NCBI GenBank assembly: GCA_963677395.2
Contig: OY781965.2
Span: 2,170,001-2,234,000 of the forward strand
Source of the DNA: G963667975 sp963677395
Lineage (GTDB): Bacteria > Bacteroidota > Bacteroidia > Bacteroidales > G963667975
DNA length: 64,000 nucleotides
Reading direction: 5' to 3'
A program made the translations under genes and the position numbers. The notes below the pieces were generated by a model, which saw only the letters and a list, made by a program, of their open reading frames with translations, made no database searches and was not told the origin of the DNA. Positions 53,406-61,502 of this stretch are shown here, piece after piece; within the stretch, counting starts at the first letter, position 1; each line of letters begins with the position of its first letter.

Positions 53406-53897
53406 TTAGTCTTTTTTCTTGTCTGAATCCTGACGAAGGTTTGGCAAAATAGTTGGTGCAAGCTTTTTTACAGGATTAAAAAGTACAGATTGTTTGCGTG
53501 TTTTTTCGCCAATAACATAATGTTTGGTGTCGATAGTATCGAGCATGTAAATTAAGATACTGATAATCAAAGCAACTTTAAGCATTCCGAAAAAAGCACC
53601 GGCAATTTTATTGATAATGCCTAATGAAGCTACTTTTACGCCTTTTTCAACGGCTTTTCCAATGATATGAACCAGCACCACTACGCCGATAAAGGTAATC
53701 ACAAAAGCAACCAACGCCATGGTATTTCCTTCCAATCCAAGCTTTCCGCCAATAAGTTGTGAAAAGTGAATGGCAATATAGGCACCGGCAATCAGTGCAA
53801 GTAAGCTGGTTATTTCGATAACAAGGCCATTCATAAAACCTTTGTAAGTAAACCAAGCCAGAACGATGATCAGAAACAAATCAACAAAACTCAACAT
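53406..53897 (-). CDS. CvpA-family membrane protein
   Basis: 163 residues with four hydrophobic helices (LFLIIVLAWFTYKGFMNGLV; ITSLLALIAGAYIAIHF; MALVAFVITFIGVVVLVHII; GMLKVALIISILIYML), the CvpA pattern with GFMNGL and GIINKIAGAFFGMLK. E. coli CvpA is needed for colicin V production and envelope integrity. It is located 5 bases after the Mla-type ATPase gene, in the same operon. The C terminus is charged. Confidence 0.9.
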   Translation of the reverse strand: MLSFVDLFLIIVLAWFTYKGFMNGLVIEITSLLALIAGAYIAIHFSQLIGGKLGLEGNTMALVAFVITFIGVVVLVHIIGKAVEKGVKVASLGIINKIAGAFFGMLKVALIISILIYMLDTIDTKHYVIGEKTRKQSVLFNPVKKLAPTILPNLRQDSDKKKD

Positions 53898-53902
53898 AGG
53901 CT

Positions 53903-54649
53903 CTATTTTTTAATTCTGCGAAGAAGTTCGGTTGCATAAACAAACTCGTTAATTTCAGGATTGTCGGTGCTGAGAATTTGGTATTTATCGCCTTCCCACC
54001 AAAGTTTTCCTTTATATACAAATGCAATTTTATCGCCGATTTCAATTACCGAATTCATATCGTGGGTATTGATAACGGTTGTGATATTGAATTCCTGTGT
54101 AATTTCCTGAATCAGGTTGTCAATTACAATGGAAGTCCGGGGATCAAGACCAGAGTTTGGCTCATCGCAAAAAAGATATTTCGGATTTGCAGAAATGGCA
54201 CGGGCAATAGCTACGCGTTTTTTCATTCCTCCACTCAGTTCAGCAGGTGAAAGTTTATTTACATTTTCCAAATTTACACGCTTTAAGCAGAAATTTGCAC
54301 GATCAATCTTTTCCTCTAAAGTCATATCCGTGAACATATTCAAGGGAAAAATCACATTCTCTTCTACGTTCATCGAGTCAAACAGTGCACCTCCCTGAAA
54401 AACCATTCCAATTTCTTTGCGAATTTCTTTTTGTTCGTCATTTCCCATACTCACAAATGAGCGATTGTTGAAAAGAATATCTCCTTGGTCAACCTTAAAC
54501 AGCCCAACCAGACATTTCATCAGAACAGTTTTTCCGGAACCACTTAATCCGATAATCAGATTGGTTTTTCCCTGTTCAAACAAAACAGAAACATCGTTAA
54601 GTACCAGCTTGTCGTTGAATGACTTATAGATATGTTTGACCTCTATCAT
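53903..54649 (-). CDS. mlaF: MlaF-like ABC transporter ATPase
   Basis: 248 residues. ATP-binding subunit of a phospholipid/Mce-type transporter (Mla). Walker A is GLSGSGKTVLMK, the Q loop MVFQGGALFDSMNV, the signature AELSGGMKKRVAIARAISAN, and Walker B YLFCDEPNSGLDPRTS with the H loop NTHDMNSV. FDSMNVEENVIFPL is a family trait. Its ATG overlaps the stop of the permease by 4 bases (ATGA). The upstream permease frame is shifted, so function of the whole transporter is in doubt unless that is a sequencing error. Confidence 0.92.
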   Translation of the reverse strand: MIEVKHIYKSFNDKLVLNDVSVLFEQGKTNLIIGLSGSGKTVLMKCLVGLFKVDQGDILFNNRSFVSMGNDEQKEIRKEIGMVFQGGALFDSMNVEENVIFPLNMFTDMTLEEKIDRANFCLKRVNLENVNKLSPAELSGGMKKRVAIARAISANPKYLFCDEPNSGLDPRTSIVIDNLIQEITQEFNITTVINTHDMNSVIEIGDKIAFVYKGKLWWEGDKYQILSTDNPEINEFVYATELLRRIKK

Positions 54650-55385
54650 GCCAGTAACATTTGAGTGAGAATGAGATTAAACAGGATAACCATAATGCTG
54701 CTGTAAACTACTGCTTTGGTACTGGATGTTCCTACTTCCAGTGCACCACCTTTTGTGTAATAGCCGTAATATCCTGAAACTGACGAAATTAGAAATGCAA
54801 AAACAATAGTTTTGATCAGTGCATACACCACATCAAATGAACGTACCATAAACTGTAATCCGTAAATAAACTCATTGGAAGAAACCATTCCGGTTAAAAC
54901 TCCTGATGCCCAACCTCCAAACATTGCCAGAAACATACTCATGATAATCAGAAAGGGATTAATGAGAACCGAAGCATAATTTTGGGTAGTATCAAAAAGC
55001 TCGCTGAATTTATTCCCATAATTTCCAATGCATCAATTTGTTCGGTAACACGCATCGTACCGATTTCGGAAGCAATTCGTGAACCTACTTTTCCTGCCAA
55101 AATCAAGCTTACAATGGTAGGCGAAAACTCCAGAATCACTGATTTTCGGGTAGCAAAACCAATTGTATAAAGTGGAACCAACGGACTGTCAACATTAAAC
55201 GCCATCTGTATGGTTACAACAGCACCCATGAATATGGAAATAATTGCTACAATGCCAATTGAATCCATTCCGAGACTGTCGATCTCTTTTAAAATCTGAC
55301 GACGGTAAATAGATTTCTTTTCAGGTTTTTGAAAAACACTGAGCATCAATTGTGTATATTCTCCCAGTCGGCTTAGAATAATCAT
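54646..55385 (-). pseudogene. mlaE: MlaE-like ABC permease with a one-base frameshift
   Basis: Two frames together make one MlaE permease of about 246 residues. The N-terminal frame runs from MIILSRLGEYTQLMLSVFQK (55385) through GSRIASEIGTMRVTEQIDA and INSASFLILPKIM, then turns to an unrelated tail and stops near 54948. The C-terminal frame resumes at SVLINPFLIIMSMFLAMFGG and ends QMLLA at 54646. A single missing base near 54975-54978 (within CCGAAGCATAAT) explains the shift; adding one restores PKI-x-ASVLINPF. MlaE forms the membrane channel for lipid transport. The start is set below the promoter at 55443-55450. It may be a real mutation or a read error. Confidence 0.83.
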
Positions 55386-55442
55386 GTGTAGAGTTTTGTG
55401 CGATATCCGGATGTAAGGATTTTTGATTCGTTCAAAGAAATA

Positions 55443-55450
55443 CAAAGATA
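55443..55450 (-). promoter_or_regulatory. Promoter -7 element for the mlaE-mlaF-cvpA run
   Basis: Minus-strand TATCTTTG fits TAnnTTTG, 57 bases before the Met at 55385. The Met at 55445 would lie upstream of transcription start. Confidence 0.55.
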
Positions 55451-55619
55451 ATCTTTTTGGTGAAAACTATACAAATTGGGGGAAATGCAAAAAAGCGGGG
55501 CACTTACTTTTAAACCCGAAAAAAGCAAACATGAAGTCTGGTAAGGATATTGCGTGCATTGAGTGGATGATGCAGTTGGATTTGTATTTAGATTTATTGA
55601 AATTCAATTATTTATATTG

Positions 55620-56930
55620 TTATTTTATTTCTGTTTTATAAATTTTTCCATGCTTTTTGTAAGACCAAAGCATTAGTAATACAGCAAATGCTAAAGCGAT
55701 TACCGCAAAAATAAAAGTTGTAAAAAAACCAAACCATTCGTAAATGATTACACCGGAAGTAGGTGCAAACAAAGCACGCATTCCGGTAAGTGACAGATGT
55801 ACAGATTGATAATCGCCGGCATCACTGCTTTTGCAGAAGTATGCTGAACCAATGCTCCAAAGTAAAGCCATTGTTGCCGCAAACACGCTATGGAATAATA
55901 CGTATGGAATCATCATCACATAAAGCTTTAATCCCCAAATGTTGTAACTGATCGGAAAAAACTCAATCATTGCCAGTGAAAGGATAAAGAGCATGATGGC
56001 AGAATACGTAATGGCAGCAAAATGCCGTGGATCAATACGTCCGATCAATCTTCCAAAAAACGGAATCATTAAAATAGAAATGATGTTGTATGCGTTTTTA
56101 TAGAATGCCACACTGGTGTAATTGAGGTGAAGTGCTCTGTCAAAATAAAGCGTGATTACCGTAACCGAAATCATAAAGGCAAACCCATAGAGCATAAAGC
56201 CACCTTCGAAGTGTAAATAGGGGCGGTTTTCTTTTAAAATTCGCATCATTCGGGTGATGGAACTTCTGATTGATTTGAAGATTGGAAGTGACTCGCGTTG
56301 GATTTCTTTGGTTTTATATTCAATTTTGGAAAGAATGAAAACAGAACCAATTCCAGCCAGAGCAACGAATACAAAAACATAACGAAAAGCCATCATATCG
56401 GCATCAAGCCACATCCCATACAGAAAAGTTACAATAAGCATCACTACTTTATTCCATGTTGTAGCATAGCTGTAAAGCTTTCCGAAATGTTCATGTTTAT
56501 ATACATTTTTCAGAAAAAGATTAATTGCAGGAAAGATGACTGGCGAAGCCAGAAAATAGACAAAGAAAATTGCCAGAAAAAGGTAATGCCATGTTGAATT
56601 TGCAACTTCCTGAACCGAAGAAGGAAAAAGGAAAAGCAAGATTAAAGGCAATCGTGTAACAATGGCTGTGATTCGTAATAGCTTCTTTTTGTTTTGAATA
56701 CGCTTTAGAATCTCGTTAAATAAAATCAAAAAAACATACACTACTACGCTGAATTGAAAGAGTAAGCCAAGCTGCATATTGCTGCCTTTCAGGCTCTTTA
56801 CAAATACGTATTCATTTAAAGCAAAAATCCCTGCAACAAAGCCTTCGAGAATGGAATAGATAAAATGTAAACGAAAGGCATTTCGTTCGTTTATAGATAG
56901 GTTCTGAAAATAAGCCGGGTATAGTTTCAT
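55620..56930 (-). CDS. MFS transporter
   Basis: 436 residues with about 12 hydrophobic helices, in two sets of six around a central charged loop (KEIQRESLPIFKSIRSSITR). FALNEYVFVKSLKGSNMQLG in the first part and YDKALHLNYTS-like DRALHLNYTSVAFYKNAYNI in the second are of the major facilitator type. It has no clear match to a sugar, peptide or drug subtype, so substrate is unassigned. The promoter is at 56942-56949. It is monocistronic. Confidence 0.82.
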   Translation of the reverse strand: MKLYPAYFQNLSINERNAFRLHFIYSILEGFVAGIFALNEYVFVKSLKGSNMQLGLLFQFSVVVYVFLILFNEILKRIQNKKKLLRITAIVTRLPLILLFLFPSSVQEVANSTWHYLFLAIFFVYFLASPVIFPAINLFLKNVYKHEHFGKLYSYATTWNKVVMLIVTFLYGMWLDADMMAFRYVFVFVALAGIGSVFILSKIEYKTKEIQRESLPIFKSIRSSITRMMRILKENRPYLHFEGGFMLYGFAFMISVTVITLYFDRALHLNYTSVAFYKNAYNIISILMIPFFGRLIGRIDPRHFAAITYSAIMLFILSLAMIEFFPISYNIWGLKLYVMMIPYVLFHSVFAATMALLWSIGSAYFCKSSDAGDYQSVHLSLTGMRALFAPTSGVIIYEWFGFFTTFIFAVIALAFAVLLMLWSYKKHGKIYKTEIK

Positions 56931-56941
56931 AAATCTGGATG

Positions 56942-56949
56942 CAAAATTA
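56942..56949 (-). promoter_or_regulatory. Promoter -7 element for the MFS gene
   Basis: Minus-strand TAATTTTG fits TAnnTTTG, 11 bases before the ATG. Confidence 0.5.
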
Positions 56950-57137
56950 CACTCTTTCCGGAAATGAAACCCTGTATATTCTTACGAATAACGAAGTAAT
57001 ACAGATAGAAAAAATGTAACAGGCATTATACCAGAATAATTCAGAATTTGCTTTGGTATAAAATAATTGACAGAACCTTGATCTTTTTGATTTCCCTGTG
57101 CTTTACTGACTTTAACGGATAAGAAATCTTCTTAAAT

Positions 57138-57215
57138 TGTTAAAGGGCAGTCTCTTGTATAACACTTTGAAAAGTTGTTACACAAGAGACTGCCCTTTAA
57201 CAAGTCTTTTTTTTT
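57138..57215. terminator. Long near-perfect hairpin beside rho
   Basis: TGTTAAAGGGCAGTCTCTTGT (57138-57158) is the exact reverse complement of 57182-57202. The 23 bases between pair again (TAACA/TGTTA, CTTT/AAAG). T runs follow at 57206-57215 on the plus strand. It may end rho transcription (the rho stop is at 57227), although the T tract lies on the wrong side for that strand. The GGGCAGTCT end also resembles the MITE-like copies. Confidence 0.6.
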
Positions 57216-57226
57216 CTGAATATTAT

Positions 57227-59311
57227 TTAGCCATTCATGGAAACCAGGAACTCTTCGTTGGTTTGAGAATAGCGCATTTTGTCGCGCAGGAATTCCATTG
57301 CTTCGAGAGGGGTCATGTCGCCTAAGTGATTGCGTAATACCCAAATACGTTGCAGAATGTCTTTTTCAAGAAGCAGGTCGTCACGACGGGTGCTGGAAGA
57401 AACAATATCAATAGCCGGGTAAATACGTTTGTTGGAGATACGACGATCAAGCTGGAGTTCCATGTTGCCGGTACCTTTGAATTCTTCAAAGATAACTTCA
57501 TCCATTTTAGAACCTGTATCAATTAATGCGGTAGCAATGATGGTAAGAGAACCACCGTTTTCAATTTTACGAGCAGCACCGAAAAAACGTTTTGGTTTTT
57601 GTAATGCATTGGCTTCCACACCTCCTGAAAGAATTTTTCCGGATGCAGGCGAAACGGTGTTAAATGCACGTGCTAAACGGGTAATTGAGTCGAGCAGAAT
57701 TACTACATCATGACCGCACTCTACTAATCGTTTTGCTTTTTCGAGAACAATGTTTGCGATTTTTACGTGACGTTCTGCAGGTTCGTCAAAAGTTGATGCA
57801 ATAACTTCTGCATTTACGCTTCGTTGCATATCAGTAACTTCTTCCGGACGTTCATCTATCAGAAGTACAATCATGTAAGCTTCGGGATGGTTATCAGCTA
57901 TTGCATTGGCAATTTCTTTCAAAATAGTAGTTTTACCGGTTTTTGGTTGTGCAACAATCAAGGCACGTTGTCCTTTCCCGATAGGTGTAAACATATCGAT
58001 TACGCGGGTAGTAAGATTGTTTTGTGAGTGTCCGGTTAAATTAAATTTTTCGATAGGGAAGAGTGGTGTCAGAAAATCAAAGGGAACACGGTCGCGAACT
58101 TCTTCCGGCGTTTTTCCGTTGATCATTTCTACCTTTATCAAAGGGTAATATTTTTCACCTTCGCGTGGAGGCTTTATCAATCCTTTGATGGTATCACCGG
58201 TTTTTAAACCATGTGATTTCATTTGAGGTACAGGAACATACACATCATCAGGAGAGTTCAGATAGTTGTAATCAGAAGAACGCAGGAATCCATAACCATC
58301 GGGCATTGCTTCAATTACACCTTCTATACTAACGGTATTATCGAACTCAGGAGTTTCTTCTTTGGGTTTATCCGTAATTTTAGGACGGAAAGTTAATTTG
58401 ATCGAACGGTTTTTATCCTGTGATTCTTCATTGTTTTCTTCTCCGGCTTCTGTCTGATTTTCGTCCGGGTTTTCTTCAGTAACTTCGGTTTCTGATTTTT
58501 CAGTGAATTCAGGAATAATCTTATCCTGAAGCTGTTCTAAAATAATATTATCGCCAGTGATGATGTTTCCTTCCTCATCCAGCTTTGCTGCTTCAGATTG
58601 AAGGCTTTGAATGAGTTTGAAATCTTCGTCAGGATCAGCTGTTTTAATATCGTCTTCAAGACGATAAAGCTCATCGTCAAGATATACCTTGGGTTTGGTA
58701 TCTTCTGTATTTTTCTTTTCAGGAATTTTTATTTCAATTTTGAGCTTTGGCGTTTCTTTTTCTTTTTCTTCAGCCTTCACTTCAGGTTCTTTTACTGCTA
58801 CCTGATTTTTTGGTTTATGAGGCTTCTGTTCTCTACGTTCTTTAAGCTCTGGTTTCGCTTTGCGTTCGGGTGTTTTGGGCTGAACTACTTCATTTTTAAT
58901 AGGTTCTTGTTTTACAGGGACAGGTTTTTCCTGTTTCTCCACAATTAGAAACTCGTTTTCAATTGGATTTTTGAAAATAGGTTTATTTTTTTGATTGGTT
59001 GGATTTTCCTGTTTGTTTTGTTCGGGCTTGTATGTTTTTTCATAATCAGCTTTGTCAATGCGTTCGGGTTGACGGCTACGCTTGCCGTTAGAAGATGCTA
59101 CGCTGATGCGTTTTCGTTTATCACGTTTGTTTTCAGCTTCTTGTTTTTCACGTGCAAGATCTTCGGGGGAAGGATTTAACGCTTGCTGATCGAGAATCTT
59201 ATAGATAAGATCTTGCTTAAGCATCCGGTCATATTTAGGGACGTTTAATTTTCTGGCGATTTCTCTTAAATCGGTTACCAGCATTTCATTCAATTGAATA
59301 ATGTCGTACAT
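57227..59311 (-). CDS. rho: Transcription termination factor Rho, with long N-terminal insert
   Basis: 694 residues against about 420 in E. coli. The hexameric RNA-translocating ATPase ends transcription. Residues 1-50 are the Rho N-terminal helical domain (DLREIARKLNVPKYDRMLKQ). About 55-325 are a low-complexity Lys/Glu/Pro-rich insert (EKQEKPVPVKQEP; KAEEKEKETPKLKIEIKIPE). The RNA-binding cold-shock domain follows (VIEAMPDGYGFLRSSDYNYL), then the ATPase with Walker A AQPKTGKTTILKEIANAI, Walker B VVILLDSITRLARAFN, and the Q/R loops near KGTGNMELQLDRRISNKRI. The insert is characteristic of Bacteroidota and likely disordered. Its promoter lies 137 bases upstream. Confidence 0.97.
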   Translation of the reverse strand: MYDIIQLNEMLVTDLREIARKLNVPKYDRMLKQDLIYKILDQQALNPSPEDLAREKQEAENKRDKRKRISVASSNGKRSRQPERIDKADYEKTYKPEQNKQENPTNQKNKPIFKNPIENEFLIVEKQEKPVPVKQEPIKNEVVQPKTPERKAKPELKERREQKPHKPKNQVAVKEPEVKAEEKEKETPKLKIEIKIPEKKNTEDTKPKVYLDDELYRLEDDIKTADPDEDFKLIQSLQSEAAKLDEEGNIITGDNIILEQLQDKIIPEFTEKSETEVTEENPDENQTEAGEENNEESQDKNRSIKLTFRPKITDKPKEETPEFDNTVSIEGVIEAMPDGYGFLRSSDYNYLNSPDDVYVPVPQMKSHGLKTGDTIKGLIKPPREGEKYYPLIKVEMINGKTPEEVRDRVPFDFLTPLFPIEKFNLTGHSQNNLTTRVIDMFTPIGKGQRALIVAQPKTGKTTILKEIANAIADNHPEAYMIVLLIDERPEEVTDMQRSVNAEVIASTFDEPAERHVKIANIVLEKAKRLVECGHDVVILLDSITRLARAFNTVSPASGKILSGGVEANALQKPKRFFGAARKIENGGSLTIIATALIDTGSKMDEVIFEEFKGTGNMELQLDRRISNKRIYPAIDIVSSSTRRDDLLLEKDILQRIWVLRNHLGDMTPLEAMEFLRDKMRYSQTNEEFLVSMNG

Positions 59312-59447
59312 AAAAGAGTTTTTATGTTCTTTAGTAAATTTCAGTCTGTAAATCGGTAATTTATAATCTTGGGATATTGATAATTTTTAGTCAAGACATC
59401 AATATCTGAATCAAAGAAAAGTAGAACTGAATAGTATTATCAGGGCG

Positions 59448-59455
59448 CAAATATA
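59448..59455 (-). promoter_or_regulatory. Promoter -7 element for rho
   Basis: Minus-strand TATATTTG fits TAnnTTTG, 137 bases before the rho ATG. Confidence 0.5.
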
Positions 59456-59682
59456 ATACTTTATTTGATGTGTAACAATAAAAGTTGGTTTTTGTACCTA
59501 TAATAGTCCTTTGTTTACTTCTTCTGTATAAGGATTGATTGGCCTTATTTTTATACTTTAAATTGGTTTTCAGTGTGTAATAAAATATGTTGGGAAAGAA
59601 CCTTGTGGTGTTATCATAATTTACAGCATCAATTTATGCTGTAAATTGTTCTGTTAACACTTTTCTGCTTCAGGAAACGTTG

Positions 59683-59690
59683 TATTTTTG
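59683..59690 (+). promoter_or_regulatory. Promoter -7 element for the DUF4293 gene
   Basis: TATTTTTG fits TAnnTTTG, ending 19 bases before the ATG at 59710. Confidence 0.6.
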
Positions 59691-59709
59691 TCGTAAAATT
59701 AATTTTATC

Positions 59710-60174
59710 ATGATACAACGTATTCAATCAATTTACCTTTTTCTTGTGGCTATCGGAGCATTTGTTTTATTGATGGCACCATTAACTCATTACAGTTTGG
59801 TATCAGACATCACTGTATATGTAAATATGCTGAAAGGTTCTCACAATCCGGTGGAATTTATCGGACTTGTAAAAACCTGGCCTATGCTGGTATTCAATGG
59901 GATTATGGCTGTTTTAGCTTTGGTTTCAATATTTATGTATAAAAACAGAATGATACAACTTAAAATTGCAATGTTTGGTTTTTTGAGCAATATTATACTT
60001 GTTGGGATGATGTTTTTTATGCTTGATGGATTTCAGAAGACATTGAATGCAGTTGCTGTTCATTATGATTATGGAATTTTTATTCCGGTTGTGACGCTGA
60101 TTATGTTTGTGTTAGCAACAAAAGCAATTCGTAAAGACGAAGCTAAAGTAAGAGCAGCAGATCGTTTACGATAA
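59710..60174 (+). CDS. DUF4293 family membrane protein
   Basis: A 154-residue inner-membrane protein of four helices (IYLFLVAIGAFVLLMAPL; WPMLVFNGIMAVLALVSIFM; IAMFGFLSNIILVGMMFFML; IFIPVVTLIMFVLATKAI). The N terminus MIQRIQSIYLFL and the closing RKDEAKVRAADRLR are the DUF4293 signature, a Bacteroidota-restricted family without assigned function. It is placed next to rho, as in many members of the phylum. I start at 59710. Its 3' end overlaps that of the convergent phosphodiesterase gene by 9 bases. Confidence 0.88.
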   Translation: MIQRIQSIYLFLVAIGAFVLLMAPLTHYSLVSDITVYVNMLKGSHNPVEFIGLVKTWPMLVFNGIMAVLALVSIFMYKNRMIQLKIAMFGFLSNIILVGMMFFMLDGFQKTLNAVAVHYDYGIFIPVVTLIMFVLATKAIRKDEAKVRAADRLR

Positions 60175-60678
60175 GCCTGGAAGTTTACTTCGGTCAATTT
60201 CGAGAATCTCAAGATTTTTGAACTCTTTGCGGTGAACTTCGAAGCGAATAGCGGTACAAACTATGTGAAAACCGTTTCGTCCGGCAGCACCGGGGTTGAT
60301 ATGAAGTAATTTTAATTTCTTGTCAAATATTACTTTCAGAATATGAGAATGCCCGCAAATGAAAATGTCGGGCTTTTCTTTTTCCAGAATAGGACGAACA
60401 TATTTATCATAGTTTCCGGGATAACCTCCAATATGAGTCATCATCACTTTGGCTTCTTCACACATAAAATGCTCATAGAGGTTGAAAATTGCACGCATAT
60501 TTCCTCCGTCGATATTGCCAAAAACAGCCCGTAAAGTACTGATTTCACGTAGTTGATTAACTACTTCCATCGATCCGATATCTCCTGCATGCCATATTTC
60601 ATCACATTGCTCCAGAAACTTAACAATACCGGGCAGAAGTGTTCCGTGCGTATCGGAGAGAATACCAATTTTCTTCAT
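60166..60678 (-). CDS. YfcE-like metallophosphoesterase
   Basis: A 170-residue phosphodiesterase of the calcineurin-like superfamily with the full metal-site set: GILSDTHG, HAGDIGS, VFGNIDGGN, VMMTHIGGYPG, ICGHSHI and LLHINPGAAG. E. coli YfcE hydrolyses model phosphodiesters. The true substrate is unknown. It starts at MKKIGILSDTHG (60678). The Met at 60768 would overlap the divergent methyltransferase. There is no neighbour in its operon. Confidence 0.92.
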   Translation of the reverse strand: MKKIGILSDTHGTLLPGIVKFLEQCDEIWHAGDIGSMEVVNQLREISTLRAVFGNIDGGNMRAIFNLYEHFMCEEAKVMMTHIGGYPGNYDKYVRPILEKEKPDIFICGHSHILKVIFDKKLKLLHINPGAAGRNGFHIVCTAIRFEVHRKEFKNLEILEIDRSKLPGLS

Positions 60679-60708
60679 GATTGTACGTTTTAGCTGAAAT
60701 AGAAAGGC

Positions 60709-60716
60709 TACTTTTG
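60709..60716 (+). promoter_or_regulatory. Promoter -7 element for the methyltransferase-EamA pair
   Basis: TACTTTTG fits TAnnTTTG, 35 bases before the ATG at 60752. Confidence 0.5.
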
Positions 60717-60751
60717 CAAATTCAAAAGTAACCAAACTTAAGGGTTTTCTG

Positions 60752-61489
60752 ATGGCATTTCTGAACACATTTGAAAAACACGGAAAGGTATTGTTACGCT
60801 ATCGCGGACAAGTGCCTGCGATACTGTTGGTTTTAGCAGTTCCGACAATGTATTATACCTCTTACGGCTATATTTCGGATGAAATTAAAGTAGTGCTGAC
60901 CTTGCTTTCGGTATTGTTTTCGTTGATCGGAATTGGATTGAGAGCCTATACCATTGCAACGACTCCCCGAAGAATAAAAGTTAGCCGAAATGAAGTAAAG
61001 ATTCCTGAAACACTCTTTATTTCTGGAATTTATTCAGTATTACGACATCCGATTTATCTGGGTAATTTTTTTGTATGGTCAGGAGTTGCATTGTTTGTGT
61101 TTAACTTTTGGTTTGCATTGCTCTTTTTATTGCTTTACGGAATTTATTTTGAGCGCGTGATATTTGCAGAAGAACGTTTTATGGAACGAAAATACGGAAA
61201 TCAATATGTAGAGTGGTCTTTGCATGTTCCGGCATTTATCCCGGTTTTGTCGCGTTTTCAAAAAGGCTTTTTCAAAATATCGCTCTCGTCTGTTGTTTTC
61301 CGGGAAAGTCCGATATGGATACTGACTGCATTCGGATATGCCTGGATTGATGTTTTGCGTAATTATTTTACGTTTGGTGAAATTTCACTGCATCGGTTTT
61401 CGGTATATCTTTTTGGAGGAGTTACGCTGGTTGTTGCTGTAGTTTTCCTGTTTAAACATTCAAAAAGTAGTTCATCTACACTAAATTAA
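60752..61489 (+). CDS. PEMT/ICMT-like membrane methyltransferase
   Basis: 245 residues. The integral membrane SAM-dependent enzyme family (phospholipid or isoprenylcysteine methyltransferase fold) is recognised by GIYSVLRHPIYLGNFFVWSG and, later, FAEERFMERKYGNQYVEW. Helices lie near 22-38, 44-65, 106-133 and at the C-terminal end, where an extra part (about 185-240) has two further helices. Lipid A 1-phosphate methyltransferases and phospholipid methyltransferases share this plan. Substrate not decided. It is followed by an EamA transporter at 13 bases, so they form an operon. Confidence 0.84.
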   Translation: MAFLNTFEKHGKVLLRYRGQVPAILLVLAVPTMYYTSYGYISDEIKVVLTLLSVLFSLIGIGLRAYTIATTPRRIKVSRNEVKIPETLFISGIYSVLRHPIYLGNFFVWSGVALFVFNFWFALLFLLLYGIYFERVIFAEERFMERKYGNQYVEWSLHVPAFIPVLSRFQKGFFKISLSSVVFRESPIWILTAFGYAWIDVLRNYFTFGEISLHRFSVYLFGGVTLVVAVVFLFKHSKSSSSTLN

Positions 61490-61498
61490 AGAGGTGAT
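61490..61498 (+). promoter_or_regulatory. Strong Shine-Dalgarno site deciding the EamA start
   Basis: AGAGGTGAT lies just before the ATG at 61503. Such a strong site is rare in this window, where most starts lack one. Confidence 0.6.
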
Positions 61499-61502
61499 AT
61501 TT

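Larger units (their letters stand above)
59312..59709. promoter_or_regulatory. Divergent regulatory gap between rho and DUF4293 genes
   Basis: This 398-base gap has no gene. It holds the rho promoter (minus) and the DUF4293 promoter (plus). The rho leader of about 137 bases is a plausible place for the autoregulation known for rho in other bacteria, but I see no clear attenuator. Confidence 0.4.

Noticed and set aside
55386..55445. Longer N terminus for the permease
   Set aside because: The promoter -7 element lies at 55443-55450, so these bases are not all transcribed, and the family start matches 55385.
57132..57344. Two small frames over the hairpin next to rho
   Set aside because: They arise from the palindrome and from the reverse of rho; no independent coding evidence.
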